A stretch of 14,157 bases of DNA from Candidatus Fermentibacterota bacterium (GTDB lineage: Bacteria; JAFGKV01): the NCBI GenBank assembly GCA_016928395.1, contig JAFGKV010000093.1, positions 1-14,157 of the forward strand, in the 5' to 3' direction. Numbering within the stretch: position 1 is the first letter of the stretch; each line of letters starts with the position of its first letter. Position numbers and translations under genes: made by a program. The notes beneath the pieces were generated by a model that worked only from the letters and a program-made list of their open reading frames with translations, had not been told where the DNA came from and did no database searches. Shown piece by piece: positions 13,070-14,157 of this stretch.

Positions 13070-14157
13070 ATGACGGTTGAGCGATCATGGCTTCACGTGC
13101 GTTGGCTGGCGGCGCTTCTCCTGCTGGCGATTCCCCCACTCTTCCTCAACCTCGGGAGCCTCCCCATCCGGCTCTGGGACGAATCGCGGCAGGCTGTCAG
13201 CGCACTGGAAATGCTGGACGGGAGCAACCCGTTGGTACCCACCTATCTCGGCAAGCCCGATCTGTGGAACACAAAACCGCCGCTGCTGGTATGGCTTCAG
13301 GCAACCAGTCTCACTGTGTTCGGCCTCAACGAGTTCGCCATCAGACTGCCGTCGGCAGTGGCCGCGCTTGCCACGGTCGTTCTGCTTTTCGTCTTCTGCG
13401 CGAGGGCGCTTGGCAAACCTAGGCTGGGGCTGCTTGCGGGCCTGGTGCTCGTCAGCTCTCGCGGCTATGTCGGACGGCATGTCGCACGAACCGGCGATTA
13501 TGACGCATTATTGACGCTCTGGACTACCTCGTACGCGTTTGCCTTCTTTCTCTTTATCGAGGCCGCGGTCAGCCAGCGTCGCCTCTGGTATCTTGTGGCA
13601 GCCTCTGTCTGCATGGCGCTCGCGGTACTGACGAAATCCTCGTCAGGCCTCCTCATCATGCCGGGTCTGTTCATCTACGCACTACTACGACGGAGAGTAG
13701 CTACACTCGTCAGACACCGAGGTTTCTTCCCATGCCTGGCAGTGTTCCTGCTGCTGACGATCGGCTACTACGTGCTGCGAGAGCACCACAATCCGGGCTA
13801 TCTATCCGCAGTCCTCAAGAACGATGTCGGCGGAAGGTTCTTCTCCACCATCGAGCAGCACCAAGGCCCGTTCGATTTCTACTACGCGAGACTCAGGGAT
13901 ACGAGGTTCTCTCCCTGGCTCTACTTCCTGCCGCTGGGGCTTTGCGCAGGCCTGTTGTCCGCTGGGTCAGGTCTTCGGCGGTTATCCCTCCACCTTTCCC
14001 TCGTAGTCTTAGCCTTCCTCCTCGTCATCTCGGCGGGACAAACGAAGCTCGAGTGGTATGACGCGCCGATCTATCCCCTGGCAGCGATCATCGTTGCGGT
14101 TGGCCTCGAAACAATCATGGCGCTCGTCCTGCGGTCGGGGACAAACCGGGGCCGCAC
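13070..14157 (+). CDS. GT39/ArnT-like polyprenyl-phosphate-sugar glycosyltransferase (3' end outside window)
   Basis: The first 362 codons of an integral membrane glycosyltransferase of the PMT/ArnT type (GT-C fold). Such enzymes move sugars from polyprenyl-phosphate donors onto lipids, proteins or glycans at the outer face of the inner membrane. A TM helix (about 11-29) leads into the first extracytoplasmic loop with the catalytic-type acidic pair in LWDESRQA (D37, E38), then PTYLGKPDLWNTKPPLL and the family motif RLPSAVAAL. VARTGDYDALL (D143, D145) and TKLEWYDAPIYP are also typical. Many hydrophobic segments follow. The ATG at 13070 has AAAAGGA 7 nt upstream. The frame is intact to the window edge. 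With the methyltransferase upstream it suggests a surface-glycan locus. Confidence 0.9.
   Translation, partial: MTVERSWLHVRWLAALLLLAIPPLFLNLGSLPIRLWDESRQAVSALEMLDGSNPLVPTYLGKPDLWNTKPPLLVWLQATSLTVFGLNEFAIRLPSAVAALATVVLLFVFCARALGKPRLGLLAGLVLVSSRGYVGRHVARTGDYDALLTLWTTSYAFAFFLFIEAAVSQRRLWYLVAASVCMALAVLTKSSSGLLIMPGLFIYALLRRRVATLVRHRGFFPCLAVFLLLTIGYYVLREHHNPGYLSAVLKNDVGGRFFSTIEQHQGPFDFYYARLRDTRFSPWLYFLPLGLCAGLLSAGSGLRRLSLHLSLVVLAFLLVISAGQTKLEWYDAPIYPLAAIIVAVGLETIMALVLRSGTNRGR

Overview
This is a GC-rich bacterial window, and the organism is probably Gram-negative-like. It has MurI for peptidoglycan, Sec signal peptides, a lipobox-type leader, AGGAGG-type ribosome binding sites and frequent GTG starts. 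Intergenic spaces are full of simple tandem repeats and a paired REP-like palindrome, a style seen in several GC-rich environmental lineages. The sequence alone does not fix the phylum.

Left half (1-7768, all genes on the minus strand): a housekeeping and export block. In transcription order it holds a radical SAM protein with an N-terminal B12-binding-type domain (6431-7768), glutamate racemase MurI overlapping it by 8 nt (5626-6438), an exported M1-like metallopeptidase with an unusual zinc-motif spacing (3518-5527), and an exported two-domain M16 peptidase (329-2950). A 567-nt gap between the two peptidase genes holds heptamer, hexamer and 16-mer arrays plus a twin REP-like element.

Middle (about 8050-11503): a toxin-antitoxin cluster. 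It contains a Phd/YefM-type antitoxin, a short chimeric gene joining the first 26 codons of a VapC toxin to the last ~31 codons of a methyltransferase, a complete AbiE-type type IV pair (abiEi/abiEii) with a strong inverted-repeat operator, and on the opposite strand an intact RHH/PIN vapBC pair. A PIN-domain relic lies at the left edge. Degenerate copies of the abiE operator sequence lie at two more places.

Right (11766-14157): a TylF-like methyltransferase broken by one extra T, a zone of decayed coding fragments including a sulfatase-like N-terminus, and the first 362 codons of a GT39/ArnT-like membrane glycosyltransferase running off the window.

How it fits together: the methyltransferase tail inside the chimeric vapC is about 81% identical in protein to the tail of the methyltransferase at 11766-12450. 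This suggests the TA cluster sits in a former surface-glycan or methyltransferase locus, where gene replacement and deletion fused a toxin head to a methyltransferase tail. None of the TA families is new. The most unusual items are the in-frame chimera, the three operator-like copies, the paired REP element with compensatory changes, and the possible +1 slip site in the methyltransferase.
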